The notes: a model not told the origin generated them from the letters alone. Positions 1-9,179 are shown, numbered from the stretch's first letter. The stretch: 64,000 bases of DNA from Bacillus sp. OxB-1 (GCF_000829195.1 NZ_AP013294.1:62001-126000), one strand, 5' to 3'. A program made the numbers and translations.

Positions 1-805
1 CAGCAAATTCTTGTGGGGAATAATATTTCTGCACTTTCAAGTGTTTCTTTGTCGGCTGCAAATATTGACCGATCGTCATAATATCCACTTTATGCGCGCG
101 AAGGTCATCCATCGTTTCGATGATCTCTTCATAAGTCTCCCCAAGCCCGACCATCAAAGAAGATTTCGTAGGGATCTCCGGATGCATTTCCTTGGCCCTC
201 AACAGAAGTTCCAAGGAGCGGTCGTAAGTCGCCCGGGCCCGGACCCGAGGTGTCAGTCTACGGACGGTCTCGATATTGTGGTTCAGGATATCCGGTTTTG
301 CATCCATGAGCCGTTCCAGATTCTCATACACTCCGCCCATGTCGGACGGCAATACTTCCACAGTCGTGAACGGGTTTTTCCGTCGGATGGCACGGATCGT
401 CTCAGCAAAAATTTCGGATCCTCCATCTTTCAGATCATCCCGCGCAACCGCTGTAACGACGGTATGTTTCAAATTCATCAGCGCTACGGAATCCGCCACA
501 CGCTCCGGTTCTGCCATATCCAGTTCGTTCGGAAGGCCGGTTTTCACGGCGCAGAATCGGCAAGCACGCGTACAGACGGCACCTAAGATCATGAAAGTGG
601 CCGTTCGGCGTTCACCCCAACATTCATGGATGTTCGGGCAGCGGGCTTCCTCACATACCGTATGTAGGTTTTTTTCCCGCATCATCTTTTTCAAATCTTT
701 ATAGTTATCATTCGTATTTAATTTAATCTTCAACCAGTCCGGTTTTTTAATATGCTCATTTCGATTTCCTTGCTCCGGTCTACATGACAAACCGATCAAC
801 CCCAT
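1..805 (-). CDS. lipA: Lipoyl synthase, C-terminus cut by window edge
   Basis: LipA is a radical-SAM enzyme that inserts two sulfurs into protein-bound octanoyl groups to make lipoyl cofactors, for example on the GcvH encoded further along. Reading the minus strand from 805 to the window edge gives about 268 residues. The auxiliary cluster motif [12 protein letters not shown] and the radical-SAM motif CTRACRFC are both intact, followed by the typical [11 protein letters not shown] and HNIETV stretches. The last visible residues are around KYYSPQEF, so the C-terminus lies outside. The ATG at 805 gives an N-terminus longer than the usual Bacillus one (the family motif [10 protein letters not shown] starts about 20 residues in), and no strong ribosome-binding site is visible, so the start is uncertain. 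In B. subtilis lipA also lies near yunB-yunF. Confidence 0.93.
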   Translation of the reverse strand, partial: MGLIGLSCRPEQGNRNEHIKKPDWLKIKLNTNDNYKDLKKMMREKNLHTVCEEARCPNIHECWGERRTATFMILGAVCTRACRFCAVKTGLPNELDMAEPERVADSVALMNLKHTVVTAVARDDLKDGGSEIFAETIRAIRRKNPFTTVEVLPSDMGGVYENLERLMDAKPDILNHNIETVRRLTPRVRARATYDRSLELLLRAKEMHPEIPTKSSLMVGLGETYEEIIETMDDLRAHKVDIMTIGQYLQPTKKHLKVQKYYSPQEFA

Positions 806-919
806 TCTTCTCGCTGGTGATTTAGTTTCAATGCCTGTTGACAATGTATCATAAATTCAGACTTCAAACAACCATCCTCACTTGCACGATGGATGCAATT
901 CCACAATAACATTATGACC

Positions 920-960
920 ATAAAAAATCACCTAATGCTAAAAATGCAAGAGGTGATTTG
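920..960 (-). terminator. Intrinsic terminator of the metPS operon
   Basis: On the minus strand AAATCACCT pairs with AGGTGATTT, and the 3' arm runs into six or more T. It lies downstream of metS, but the palindromic element at 1015-1211 sits between the gene and this hairpin. Confidence 0.6.
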
Positions 961-1014
961 TTGATTCAAATTGCAATTACCTTTGCCAGAAAGAAGGACG
1001 ATCCGCAAGCAAAG

Positions 1015-1211
1015 GGGCTGTCCAGAAAGTGGATTTTCCGGTTAAACACGCAAAAAGCAAGGGCTCTGGTCGCTTTCCGCGGGCCAGCCGACGAGCCTCC
1101 TCCGGCTTACAGCCGTGCGGGGTCTCGTCGGCCGGCTTTCCCGCAGGAGTCTCCCGGCGCCCTTGCTTTTTGCTAGTATCCAACTCTGTGCCTGGACTTT
1201 TCGGACAGCCC
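1015..1211. mobile_element. MITE-like palindromic element, 197 bp
   Basis: The outer ends are inverted repeats: 1015-1030 (GGGCTGTCCAGAAAGT) and 1196-1211, whose complement is GGGCTGTCCGAAAAGT. A perfect 15-bp inner pair lies at 1050-1064 and 1159-1173 (GCAAAAAGCAAGGGC). The centre is G/C-rich and partly self-complementary. No convincing protein is encoded. The outer ends recall IS1182-type terminal repeats, so this may be a non-autonomous element; that origin is inference. The right end lies 4 bp from the metS stop codon. A shortened relative is at 5857-5930. Confidence 0.6.
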
Positions 1212-1215
1212 TGCT

Positions 1216-1323
1216 TCATACACGACGTTTTGATTTGGCAACCGCGTTGATGATGCTTGCCGCGAGTCCTCCCCAAATGACGAGGATTCCGATAATCATC
1301 ATTAAGATAGCTCCACCGCTCAT
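1216..1323 (-). CDS. metS: MetS-type small subunit of an NSS transporter
   Basis: This 35-residue ORF starts 12 nt after the stop of the NSS transporter and has a strong site (AAGGAGG) ahead of its ATG. The protein starts MSGGAILMMIIGILVIWGG and ends with a basic tail (KSKRRV). It has one hydrophobic helix from about residue 5 to 28. Size, topology and position match the MetS family of small subunits that partner MetP in Corynebacterium glutamicum, where both are needed for methionine and alanine import. The gene is easily missed because of its size. Substrate here is inferred from the family. Confidence 0.8.
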   Translation of the reverse strand: MSGGAILMMIIGILVIWGGLAASIINAVAKSKRRV

Positions 1324-1335
1324 GACGAATCCTCC

Positions 1336-2877
1336 TTATCTATTATCGTAATCAGTTGAATTCAATGTGTTTTTATTCCATTTAAAAATAGAGAAGATGA
1401 TCGCTGCAATGATGGCAAAAATCGCAACCGACCAGCCACTGGTCCATATGAAGGAATCTGAATACCCCTCATAGTTTCCTATGACATTGCCTTCCCCATC
1501 CTTATGCTGTTTCAATAAATTGATTTTCAGCAAACCGAACATCATGTATCCGAGTACAATCGGCGTGATAAAACTTAGGCAGAACTTCCACCAACCACCC
1601 AATCGGATATCGGAAATTTCATTGGCATGATTCTCAAACGTTCCGAGCTTCCTGAATACCCAAGCGATTAAAAAGACTTCTACAAGACCGATCGCCGCAA
1701 CACCGAATTGGTTGATGAAATAATCGGCAGCATCCAGGAAGAATAGACCGCCCCGTGTCGCAAACAACAGGGAAATCACGGCGGACAATCCAACGCCGAT
1801 GAATACTGATTTCTTTCTGGAAATATTGAACTTATCGGCCACTCCTGCAATATACGTTTCACAGATCGAAACGAGCGAAGTAAGGCCTGCCAAGACAAGC
1901 GATAAGAAGAACAAAGCCCCGAAAAGACCGTTCATCCCCGGCATTTCATTAACAATTTGCGGGAACACGACAAACGCCAGGCCCACACCAGCGGATGCCA
2001 CATCAGCAACTGCTTCGTTAGCTTGGGTCGCCATGAATCCAAGTGCGGCAAACACCCCAATACCTGCAAGCAATTCAAATCCGGAGTTCGCAAAGCCTGT
2101 AATGAATGCATTATTGGTAATATCAGATTTCTTCGGTAGATAACTGGAATAAGTGATCATAATAGCAAATGCGATTGATAAACTGAAGAATATATGCCCG
2201 TAAGCCGCAACCCAAACTGTCGGATCCATCAATTTGCCCAAGTCCGGTTTAAAGAACGCTTCCAGCCCTAGAGCTGCACCCTCCAACGTCACTGCACGAA
2301 GGACGACCAATAGGAATACGACGACCAATGTCGGAATGAAAATACGATTCGCGAGTTCAATTCCCCGTTTAACACCCGCAAATAAAATGATGAATGCGAT
2401 GATCCACACGAGCAACAACGGGAACAGGACGCCAGGAACGAATCCTCCTGCTTGCCCCGGTGTTTCAGCCAAGTTCAAAACATTTCCGAATAAGAAACTT
2501 TCCGTGTCGCTTCCCCATGCCAAATTGAAAGAATAGACCGTGTATTTCATAGCCCATGCGATAATAACTGCGTAATAGGTCGAGATGACGAATGCAACAA
2601 AAATCCCCCACCAACCGATCCACTCAGCCTTTTTTCCACTCATCCGGAAAAAGGATAAGGGAGCAGACCCCCGATACTTATGGCCCATCGTAAATTCCAT
2701 AATCAAGATCGGAATCCCAGCTGTCAATAAGGCGAATAAATACGGAATGAAAAATGCACCGCCGCCATTTTCGTATGCAACATACGGAAAGCGCCAAATA
2801 TTTCCCAACCCGACTGCAGAACCGACCGCTGCCATTACAAAACCGGCCCTTGTTCCCCACTGTGAACGCTGCTCCAT
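1336..2877 (-). CDS. metP: NSS-family sodium-dependent amino-acid transporter (MetP-like)
   Basis: This 513-residue membrane protein belongs to the neurotransmitter:sodium symporter family. The first helix carries the family signature GSAVGLGNIWRFPY followed by ENGGGAFFIPYL, with about 11-12 further hydrophobic segments. The ATG at 2877 follows GAAGGGGGAAGC. It is directly followed by a MetS-type subunit, which favours methionine/alanine-type uptake over other NSS substrates. A clear promoter and a cre box lie upstream, so carbon-catabolite control by CcpA is likely. Exact substrate is unproven. Confidence 0.87.
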   Translation of the reverse strand: MEQRSQWGTRAGFVMAAVGSAVGLGNIWRFPYVAYENGGGAFFIPYLFALLTAGIPILIMEFTMGHKYRGSAPLSFFRMSGKKAEWIGWWGIFVAFVISTYYAVIIAWAMKYTVYSFNLAWGSDTESFLFGNVLNLAETPGQAGGFVPGVLFPLLLVWIIAFIILFAGVKRGIELANRIFIPTLVVVFLLVVLRAVTLEGAALGLEAFFKPDLGKLMDPTVWVAAYGHIFFSLSIAFAIMITYSSYLPKKSDITNNAFITGFANSGFELLAGIGVFAALGFMATQANEAVADVASAGVGLAFVVFPQIVNEMPGMNGLFGALFFLSLVLAGLTSLVSICETYIAGVADKFNISRKKSVFIGVGLSAVISLLFATRGGLFFLDAADYFINQFGVAAIGLVEVFLIAWVFRKLGTFENHANEISDIRLGGWWKFCLSFITPIVLGYMMFGLLKINLLKQHKDGEGNVIGNYEGYSDSFIWTSGWSVAIFAIIAAIIFSIFKWNKNTLNSTDYDNR

Positions 2878-2904
2878 GCTTCTTCCCCCTTCTCTTTTTA
2901 TAAA

Positions 2905-2918
2905 TGAAAGCGCTTTCT
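2905..2918 (-). promoter_or_regulatory. cre box (CcpA operator) in the metP leader
   Basis: TGAAAGCGCTTTCT matches the catabolite-responsive element consensus almost perfectly. It lies about 35-50 nt downstream of the expected start of transcription and 28 bp before the metP ATG, a position where CcpA would act as a roadblock. Confidence 0.75.
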
Positions 2919-2954
2919 TACAGAGCCGCTTTCAAACTACTCAAATATAAAATT

Positions 2955-2983
2955 AGTATAATCATTTATAAAAGTATTGTCAA
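2955..2983 (-). promoter_or_regulatory. Sigma-A promoter of metPS
   Basis: On the minus strand TTGACA (2978-2983) and TATACT (2955-2960) are separated by exactly 17 bp in A/T-rich DNA. Confidence 0.8.
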
Positions 2984-3013
2984 AACAATTATTTATCTGA
3001 AATCTAATTTTGT

Positions 3014-3055
3014 GAAAGAAAGAAGCGACATGCCAGATTATCGCTTCTTTCTTCC
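3014..3055 (-). terminator. Hairpin terminator after the NhaC-family gene
   Basis: A stem of about 14 bp (AAAGAAAGAAGCGA with its complement at 3041-3054) lies 8 bp beyond the stop codon. The U-tract is interrupted, so efficiency is uncertain. Confidence 0.5.
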
Positions 3056-3062
3056 TTTTTCA

Positions 3063-4634
3063 TCAGACCGATTGAACCACAACTTTCTTCCCTCTTGTCA
3101 ACAAGAAAGCGAACAAGAGAATGAGCATCGCGAGGACAGTCACTAAGCCAATCCAGATTGATCCGGTGAAGCCGAGTACGATATAGCCCAAGGTGGCAAT
3201 CCCTGCACATATGAGTGCATATGGCAACTGGGTTGCCACATGGTCGATGTGGTTACACCCGGCTCCCGTGGAAGACAGAATGGTTGTGTCGGAAATGGGT
3301 GAACAGTGATCCCCGAATACCGCTCCTGCAAGGACTGCGGACAAAGCGGGTAATAGCATTTCCGGTGCCATATCAATCATAATTGTTCCAGCTATCGGAA
3401 TGAGGATGCCAAATGACCCCCATGATGTCCCTGTGGAAAAGGCCATTAATCCTGCCAAGACAAACATGATGGCTGGCAAGAAAGCAATCGGCAAATTCGC
3501 TTTGGAGATCACTTCAGATAAGAAAACTCTTGTTTCCAATTGATCGATCAAGAAAGTAAGGCCCCATGCAAAAATCAAGATCAACACCGCAGGCATCATC
3601 GCTTTTATACCTGATAGGAAAGCATGACCGACCAACGAATACGAAGCGGTGTCATTCACCTTCATTTGCAATGTATACAACAGCACCGCGATGGCAGTTC
3701 CAGAAAGCCCACCTATCAACAATGAAAACGGAACATCCGTATTTTCAAAGATGGACCAGATGCTCATGGAGCCACCGATGTTATATCCCGTCCAGACCAT
3801 CATACCAAGAGTTATTCCGACGAGTGTCAGAATCGGGACGACCAAATCGCGGACACGGCCAAACGAATGGACAGGAAAATCCTCTTTCAATTGCCCCGGA
3901 ATATCCTTATCCGGGTCAAATAAAACGCCAGTCGTTGCTGCTCGATCTTCATGCTTCTTCATTTCAAAGAAATCGACATTGGTCCAGGCAAAGAAGAAAA
4001 CCATCGTCAAAGTGGCTACAACATAGAAGTTCATCGGCGCCATCATGACGAATGCGGATAATGGAGAGTAACTGATTGCCGCCACTCCGCCAAACAAAAG
4101 AGCCAATTGTCCGATCAGATAAGCCCCCCAACTGGAGATGGGAGAGATGACGCAGATCGGCGCTGAGGTGGAGTCGATGAAATAAGCCAGTTTTGCCCGT
4201 GATATTTTATGTTCATCCGTTATAGGACGTGCAATCTGTCCAACCGCCAAAGCATTGAAATAATCATCAACGAAAATGGCGATTCCAAGAAAGACAGTCA
4301 ACAATTTAGCTCCACGTTTCGTTTTTATACGTTGGACCGCCCATTTGGCAAATGCGCGGCTTCCACCGGACAAGCTGACCAAAGCAGTGATCACGCCGAG
4401 CAACAATAAAAAGAGCATGATATAAATATTATACGTATTGAGCGCACCGCCATCCCAGATCGACACCGTCATCGCTTTCCATACGTTCGCCGCCGATTCT
4501 CCCGGGGCGAACGAAGCTGCCAAAAGGGCCGCGGCGACGATACCCGCGCCGAGCGATAACAGTACGCGTTTCGTTATCAAAACCATGAGAATGGCGATTA
4601 TTGGCGGCAAAATTGATACCCATGTTCCGGTCAT
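3063..4634 (-). CDS. NhaC-family transporter, probable lysine importer (LysW type)
   Basis: This 523-residue, multi-helix membrane protein belongs to the NhaC family. Typical stretches include STSAPICVISPISSWGAYL and, in the last third, GDHCSPISDTTILSSTGAG. NhaC itself is a Na+/H+ antiporter, but this gene sits behind a lysine riboswitch with its own terminator. Comparative work on the L-box assigned riboswitch-linked NhaC proteins (LysW) to lysine uptake, and that is the better reading here. The ATG at 4634 is preceded by CGGAGGAATACAG. A 14-bp palindrome with a cre-like core (CCGAAGCGCTTCGG) lies between the terminator and the start. Confidence 0.82.
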   Translation of the reverse strand: MTGTWVSILPPIIAILMVLITKRVLLSLGAGIVAAALLAASFAPGESAANVWKAMTVSIWDGGALNTYNIYIMLFLLLLGVITALVSLSGGSRAFAKWAVQRIKTKRGAKLLTVFLGIAIFVDDYFNALAVGQIARPITDEHKISRAKLAYFIDSTSAPICVISPISSWGAYLIGQLALLFGGVAAISYSPLSAFVMMAPMNFYVVATLTMVFFFAWTNVDFFEMKKHEDRAATTGVLFDPDKDIPGQLKEDFPVHSFGRVRDLVVPILTLVGITLGMMVWTGYNIGGSMSIWSIFENTDVPFSLLIGGLSGTAIAVLLYTLQMKVNDTASYSLVGHAFLSGIKAMMPAVLILIFAWGLTFLIDQLETRVFLSEVISKANLPIAFLPAIMFVLAGLMAFSTGTSWGSFGILIPIAGTIMIDMAPEMLLPALSAVLAGAVFGDHCSPISDTTILSSTGAGCNHIDHVATQLPYALICAGIATLGYIVLGFTGSIWIGLVTVLAMLILLFAFLLTRGKKVVVQSV

Positions 4635-4678
4635 TCTGTATTCCTCCGTTTCGATAGGCCGAAGCGCTTCGGGGGAAT

Positions 4679-4727
4679 AAAAAACCGACTGCCTTCAACA
4701 CTGTCAGGAGTGCATCAGGAGTCGGCT
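4679..4727 (-). terminator. Terminator of the lysine riboswitch
   Basis: CCGACT at the hairpin base pairs with AGTCGG, and the 3' arm is followed by six U. It is placed between the aptamer and the transporter gene, as expected for an L-box expression platform acting by premature termination. Confidence 0.75.
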
Positions 4728-4768
4728 TCATCTACGTTTCGTTTGTCGGATATGTTCATCTAACGTAC

Positions 4769-4950
4769 GATTGTAGCTCATCAATCTTAGAACCGACGAT
4801 TGACAGTATTATCCCTATTCGGAATAAACCCAGCCAGCAGGAATTCGACCATACCTGTCAGACTTCGGCAATGCTTCCTTTCACACATGGTCTCTGACGT
4901 CACTCTCGCATGTGCTACTCTTAAACAATGCAGCCTCTACCCTATCGATA
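4769..4950 (-). promoter_or_regulatory. Lysine riboswitch (L-box)
   Basis: Read on the minus strand from about 4950, the RNA carries in order the conserved blocks of the lysine aptamer: GGUAGAGGCUGCA, then UUUAAGAGUAG, then GGAAGCAUUGCCGAAGU, then UGCUGGCUGGGUUUAUUCC, then a closing GAGCUAC. These align block by block with the B. subtilis lysC leader. A terminator hairpin follows. It should repress the downstream NhaC-family gene when lysine is plentiful. The edges are approximate. Confidence 0.85.
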
Positions 4951-4999
4951 TTTTAATTACTATAACAGCCTACCAAGAAACCAACCATATATCAAGGCT

Positions 5000-5758
5000 T
5001 TATTGGGTTTCTGGTAAAGGGACCGGGATTTCGATAGAGGGTGTATTCCCTTCTCCGCTATTGTAAATATGCGGGAGTTTTCCGCGGATCAAACCGATTG
5101 CCACAGGAATCCGTTGTTCAATGACACTTTTCCGGGTTGCCAAAGGGACAATGATCTGTACATTCACTTTTAACGCGATATTCACTTCAACATAAGCGTT
5201 ATTAATGCCAAACTCCCTAATATCCGTCTCGACAGTTGCACTGACATCCCCGATGACGTGGAAGCGGATCGGGATTTTGGGCCCCAGATTCCCAAGCAAT
5301 GGAATATTGGTCGCCTGCCCCATGGGAACGAAGAAAACGACGCCGCCGTGGCTCTCCATCTTTTGCGGATCGTATTCAATATCCTCATCCATCGGCAGCA
5401 TATCGAGATTTCCGGTTTCCGCCTGTTCCAAATGGGCCTCGACCAAGGAATGGATTTCCGCCATTGCCATGTTGATGATTTCGGTATTGAACTTCACCAA
5501 ATCGGGATCATCCGGTGTAGGGACAATGATTTCATTGATATCCATGACGGCGGCGGTTCTCGAGTTGATCGCTTTGCTGATGACATGCGCCGCGATCTTC
5601 GTCGTCTGGACTTCGGCATATTCTACGTAAATGGGAGTAAGTCTGCTATTGACCGTATAGAAAAACAAGGCGATTGCAATTAGAGACACAGGGATTAGAA
5701 GAGGCACTAGTTTCCACTTCTTTTTCCTTGATCTGCGCCTGACCTCATGAAACCTCAA
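5000..5758 (-). CDS. yunB: Sporulation protein YunB
   Basis: YunB is a forespore-associated protein of endospore-forming Bacillales; its mechanism is not known. The 252-residue product has a basic N-terminus (RRRSRKKKW), a single membrane helix at about residues 18-36 (LVPLLIPVSLIAIALFFY), and a long extracytoplasmic domain. I place the start at a TTG (5758), because AGGAGG lies 7 nt upstream of it; an in-frame GTG at 5782 would put that site inside the gene. Length matches B. subtilis YunB (about 254). Its presence implies a spore-former. Confidence 0.85.
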   Translation of the reverse strand: MRFHEVRRRSRKKKWKLVPLLIPVSLIAIALFFYTVNSRLTPIYVEYAEVQTTKIAAHVISKAINSRTAAVMDINEIIVPTPDDPDLVKFNTEIINMAMAEIHSLVEAHLEQAETGNLDMLPMDEDIEYDPQKMESHGGVVFFVPMGQATNIPLLGNLGPKIPIRFHVIGDVSATVETDIREFGINNAYVEVNIALKVNVQIIVPLATRKSVIEQRIPVAIGLIRGKLPHIYNSGEGNTPSIEIPVPLPETQ

Positions 5759-5856
5759 AACGACTCCTCCTGCTGTCACCATATGCAGGAAAGGAGTCGT
5801 TCATACATCCGTTTCGGTCTAAAACATAGGGATGCCTTGAGTGCAGATTTTACCGA

Positions 5857-5930
5857 TGAACATGCAAAAAACAAGGGCTCCGGTCGCTTTACGCCAGCCG
5901 GCCGCCCTTGCATCTTGCCGAAACCTGTCC
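5857..5930. repeat. Shortened relative of the 1015-1211 element
   Basis: The stretch containing GCAAAAAACAAGGGCTCC then GGTCGCTTT matches one arm of the element at 1015-1211 with few changes, then jumps to GCCGGCCGCCCTTGCA, close to its other arm. The central part and the outer ends are lost. It lies between yunB and yunD. Confidence 0.5.
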
Positions 5931-5959
5931 TGATAAATGAACTTTCAACCAGCCTCAAC

Positions 5960-7330
5960 TTAAAAATATTCAGTACCATACCATCCGAAAATATCCCGGA
6001 TCAATTCTGGCATATAATATTCTTTTTCCGCGAATTGGAGAGTTGGAAAAAAGTAACCGAATGTGAACATATCGAGCGTCGCAAGCTTATAGATCCCATC
6101 AGGCATGACTTCCCGATTGCCCGCAAACAATTTGCCCGCCTTGTTTTTGTACAACCTCTCATGGATCATCGCACCCATCAAGGCTCCACGGAAGCCGAGC
6201 CCTTTGATTTCGATATGCGGCCATTCTGCGTTTAACGAGAGCTCGTATATTTCCATCAATTCGCGGCCTTTCAAGGTGATGACACATAGATTGATCGGGT
6301 GCGGGAGAAGGGAGTGCAGATCTTTTTTCGTCACCCAGCCCGCATCCAAGCTTCCGAGGAAGATCCCCGCATTGAACATGGCGCAATCTGCATCTGTGTA
6401 GGCAATCAATGCGCGGCCGAAAAAGGAGGACAACGGGCTCGGGGCGAACAGGTTCTGAGTCAATGGGTACGGATTATGGAACACTGTCTCGTCCATCGCA
6501 CGCTTGCCGTCTTCCATCAGCTCATTCACTTCCTGTACATCGGAGTCTGAAACGGCCATCCGGTCCGCGCGATGCACAGTCGCTTCCTTACGGGCAATCT
6601 GTTTCCGTCCCACATCCCACTCGATGACCACTTCCCCGACATATTCGCCGAACTTCCCGGTAGCAGCCAACAACGTGTTTCCTACAAATTCCCCGTTCAG
6701 GAATAAATGATGGGTATGCGCTCCGAAAATGACATCGATCAGACTGCATTCCGAGGCGAGGAGCCGATCTTCATTGACCCCTAAGTGGGACAGGCATACA
6801 ATGATATCCGTTTGGGCTTCCAGCTGTTCCGCCATCTTTTTCAGTTGTTCGCGGCCGGGAACGACTTTCCACCCAAGTTTGGAGTAGAAAACGGGGTACG
6901 GAGCCGTCGCCCCGATGATGCCGATCCGGGTCCCCTCCCCCGTCGTGTAGATTCGGAAAGGTTTCGACCATTTCGGCTGGGAACCGTCCAATTCAAACAG
7001 ATTTCCGAGGATGACGTCGAAGCGGGCTCCTTGATAGAGGCTGTTCAACGCCTTTTTCGACATCGTGATGCCTTCGTTGTTGCCGATTGTCACTGCATCG
7101 TATCCTGCAGCATTGAGCAATGCGACATTGCCGAGCCCGTTCGTGCCTTCCGTGAATGGATGGGACCGATCGATATGATCGCCGATATCGACAACGAAGC
7201 AGGCTTCCGATCGGGCGGCGTGCTCTTCTTTGCGCGTACGAAGGTAACGGCTGATCTGCGGCCAGTTCTCGAAATGACTATGGATGTCATTCGTATGATA
7301 AAAATGGATACTCTCTTTTCTCTGTTTCAT
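5960..7330 (-). CDS. yunD: 5'-nucleotidase/metallophosphoesterase YunD
   Basis: This 456-residue protein has the two-domain layout of UshA-type 5'-nucleotidases. The N-terminal metallophosphoesterase domain shows HTNDIHSHFEN near residue 12, DIGDHIDRS around 50, GNNEG around 84 and GAHTHH around 200, which are the di-metal site motifs. The C-terminal substrate domain starts near residue 280. There is no signal peptide, so it is probably cytoplasmic. It is in a tight operon: yunF and yunE overlap by 4 nt, and yunD starts 3 nt after yunE. Natural substrate is not evident. Confidence 0.88.
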   Translation of the reverse strand: MKQRKESIHFYHTNDIHSHFENWPQISRYLRTRKEEHAARSEACFVVDIGDHIDRSHPFTEGTNGLGNVALLNAAGYDAVTIGNNEGITMSKKALNSLYQGARFDVILGNLFELDGSQPKWSKPFRIYTTGEGTRIGIIGATAPYPVFYSKLGWKVVPGREQLKKMAEQLEAQTDIIVCLSHLGVNEDRLLASECSLIDVIFGAHTHHLFLNGEFVGNTLLAATGKFGEYVGEVVIEWDVGRKQIARKEATVHRADRMAVSDSDVQEVNELMEDGKRAMDETVFHNPYPLTQNLFAPSPLSSFFGRALIAYTDADCAMFNAGIFLGSLDAGWVTKKDLHSLLPHPINLCVITLKGRELMEIYELSLNAEWPHIEIKGLGFRGALMGAMIHERLYKNKAGKLFAGNREVMPDGIYKLATLDMFTFGYFFPTLQFAEKEYYMPELIRDIFGWYGTEYF

Positions 7331-7333
7331 ATC

Positions 7334-8161
7334 TCATCCCCATATTCCGTCGACGATCGACCTGACTCCGAACAATAACAGCATGAGCCGCAACACCAAG
7401 ACCAACGTTTCCGAATTCATCTTCTGATTCAACATGGATCCGATCATCCCACCGATATACGCTCCGGGTATGACAGGCAGCGTATACAGCCAAGGGACAT
7501 GGCCCAAGGAAATATGCGAGACGGAATTGGCGATGGCGGATAAGAACACGATGAACATCGATGTGCCGACCGCCACATGCGGCGGAAATAAAAACAGAAG
7601 GATCATCGCCGGCACAATCATCGTCCCGCCCCCGATGCCGAATAGCCCTGACATAAAGCCGATCCCTAAAGACAATAAAAGCGCGAACCAAACCGGATAG
7701 CCGTAGACATGGAATTCCCCTTCTTTATCCTGGAAGGTGATCGGTTTCCCATGCTCGACAAACCAATGGATCGGCTTCAAGTATTTCCTTGCCAATAATA
7801 AGGTGGACAGCAACAATAACAATATGCCGAAATAGAGGTTAAAAGAAGACAAATCCAGCCCTTTATTGACAAGAGCTCCGAAGACCGTGCCGGGGACGGA
7901 TCCTGCGAAGAAAATCCAACCGGTCCGGTAATCGACGGTTCCCCCTTTCATATGGGAGATCGTCGAAGACAAGCCATTGAAAATCATCATGATCACCGAC
8001 AGCCCGACCACGCTTTGCGGGGTGATGCCTTCAATCCAGCCCATGTCGATGCCGACAAAAAGAGTAAGCGGAACAAGGATCGTCCCCCCGCCAAGGCCGA
8101 CAAGCGAGCCCATGATGCCCGAGATGGCGCCGATCAATGCCAATAATAAAAACGCCATCAA
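7334..8161 (-). CDS. yunE: TauE/SafE-family membrane transporter YunE
   Basis: The 275-residue protein has about eight membrane helices and the two internal repeats of the TauE/SafE (DUF81) family, marked by LVGLGGGTILVP near residue 22 and LFGIGGGTMIVP near 175. Members export sulfite, sulfoacetate or related anions. Its ATG overlaps the yunF stop (ATGA), so translation is likely coupled. Substrate unknown. Confidence 0.85.
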   Translation of the reverse strand: MMAFLLLALIGAISGIMGSLVGLGGGTILVPLTLFVGIDMGWIEGITPQSVVGLSVIMMIFNGLSSTISHMKGGTVDYRTGWIFFAGSVPGTVFGALVNKGLDLSSFNLYFGILLLLLSTLLLARKYLKPIHWFVEHGKPITFQDKEGEFHVYGYPVWFALLLSLGIGFMSGLFGIGGGTMIVPAMILLFLFPPHVAVGTSMFIVFLSAIANSVSHISLGHVPWLYTLPVIPGAYIGGMIGSMLNQKMNSETLVLVLRLMLLLFGVRSIVDGIWG

Positions 8162-9021
8162 GGTTCCTCCTCGAATATATCAAGTTGCTTCGGCGCCAAT
8201 GCGCGGCTGCCCAAGCCGGCCAATTTTTGAAAACGCTTGGCATTTTCGGCCGCATGACCACCAGAGTTATTATTGAAGATGACAAAAACCTCTTCACACT
8301 CATTCTTCAATTTCTTCATCGCCTGCTGGATTTCCGCCAACTCGTTATCGGTATAATCATATAAATAGCGGACCTTCCGCCATGCCACACTATCCCCGGT
8401 CTTATTCCGCCATCCTGCAGCATTCCGTCCATGGAGGCGGATGAAAGCCTTATCCGCGCGCGTTGCGGCCGCTTCCAACGGAATACTGCCTTCCCCGGCT
8501 TGCGGTTCATCACAAACGGTATGGATCAAATCGAGTTTCTTTAGGAAATCAAGCGTCTTATCACGGAGTCCGTCCAAGTACCACGATTGATGCCGGAATT
8601 CGATAGCGATATCAAAGCCTTCCAGCTGACGCCGAATTTCTCGGATCTGCTCAACATTCTCCCGCTTGCAATCAAACCAAGGCGGATATTGCACTAGAAT
8701 CATCGCAAGCTTTCCCGCCTCACGCAATGGCTCTATCGACAAACGGAACAGCCGGAACATTTCCTCGGGCGACTCATACGGAATCTCCCCCCGCTGATGT
8801 CCCGTCATCCCCTGATACGCCTTGACGATGAATTGAAAAGAATCCGGCGTCTCCGCAATCCATTTGCGGATATTGCGTTCAGGCTGGATTGCATAAAAGG
8901 AAGAATCCAACTCGACAATCGGAAAATGCGCACTATAATCGATCAATTTATCCTTCTTACTGGAAGTTGGAGCATACACATCAGGATGATCTCCCCACCC
9001 TGTCAAACCAACGTGGATCAT
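8158..9021 (-). CDS. yunF: DUF72 family protein YunF
   Basis: The 287-residue product begins MIHVGLTGWGDHPDVYAP after a GGAGGG site and carries the DUF72 TIM-barrel-like motifs: LDSSFYAIQPERNIRKW, FQFIVKAYQGMTGH, AIEFRHQSWY and the closing YVLFNNN-type segment (here FVIFNNN). Biochemical role of the family is unknown. It is first in the yunF-yunE-yunD transcription unit. Directly upstream lies the 21-bp-phased array. Confidence 0.88.
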   Translation of the reverse strand: MIHVGLTGWGDHPDVYAPTSSKKDKLIDYSAHFPIVELDSSFYAIQPERNIRKWIAETPDSFQFIVKAYQGMTGHQRGEIPYESPEEMFRLFRLSIEPLREAGKLAMILVQYPPWFDCKRENVEQIREIRRQLEGFDIAIEFRHQSWYLDGLRDKTLDFLKKLDLIHTVCDEPQAGEGSIPLEAAATRADKAFIRLHGRNAAGWRNKTGDSVAWRKVRYLYDYTDNELAEIQQAMKKLKNECEEVFVIFNNNSGGHAAENAKRFQKLAGLGSRALAPKQLDIFEEEP

Positions 9022-9179
9022 GGGAAATCCCTCCTTTATTATGAATCAAGTAGTTCTATCATAGCATAAGCCCCGAAAACAGTCGTGCCATTTGCTGACC
9101 ACGCCTCCCTTTTACTTGGAAGTGAACTCCAATCAATTCAGGAATGCGTGAACCTAATATAGCCGTTTCCCCCAGCTAT

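Noticed and set aside
4661..4674. cre box before the NhaC-family gene
   Set aside because: CCGAAGCGCTTCGG has the right centre, but the flanking bases are wrong; it may simply be a small hairpin. Not listed as an operator.
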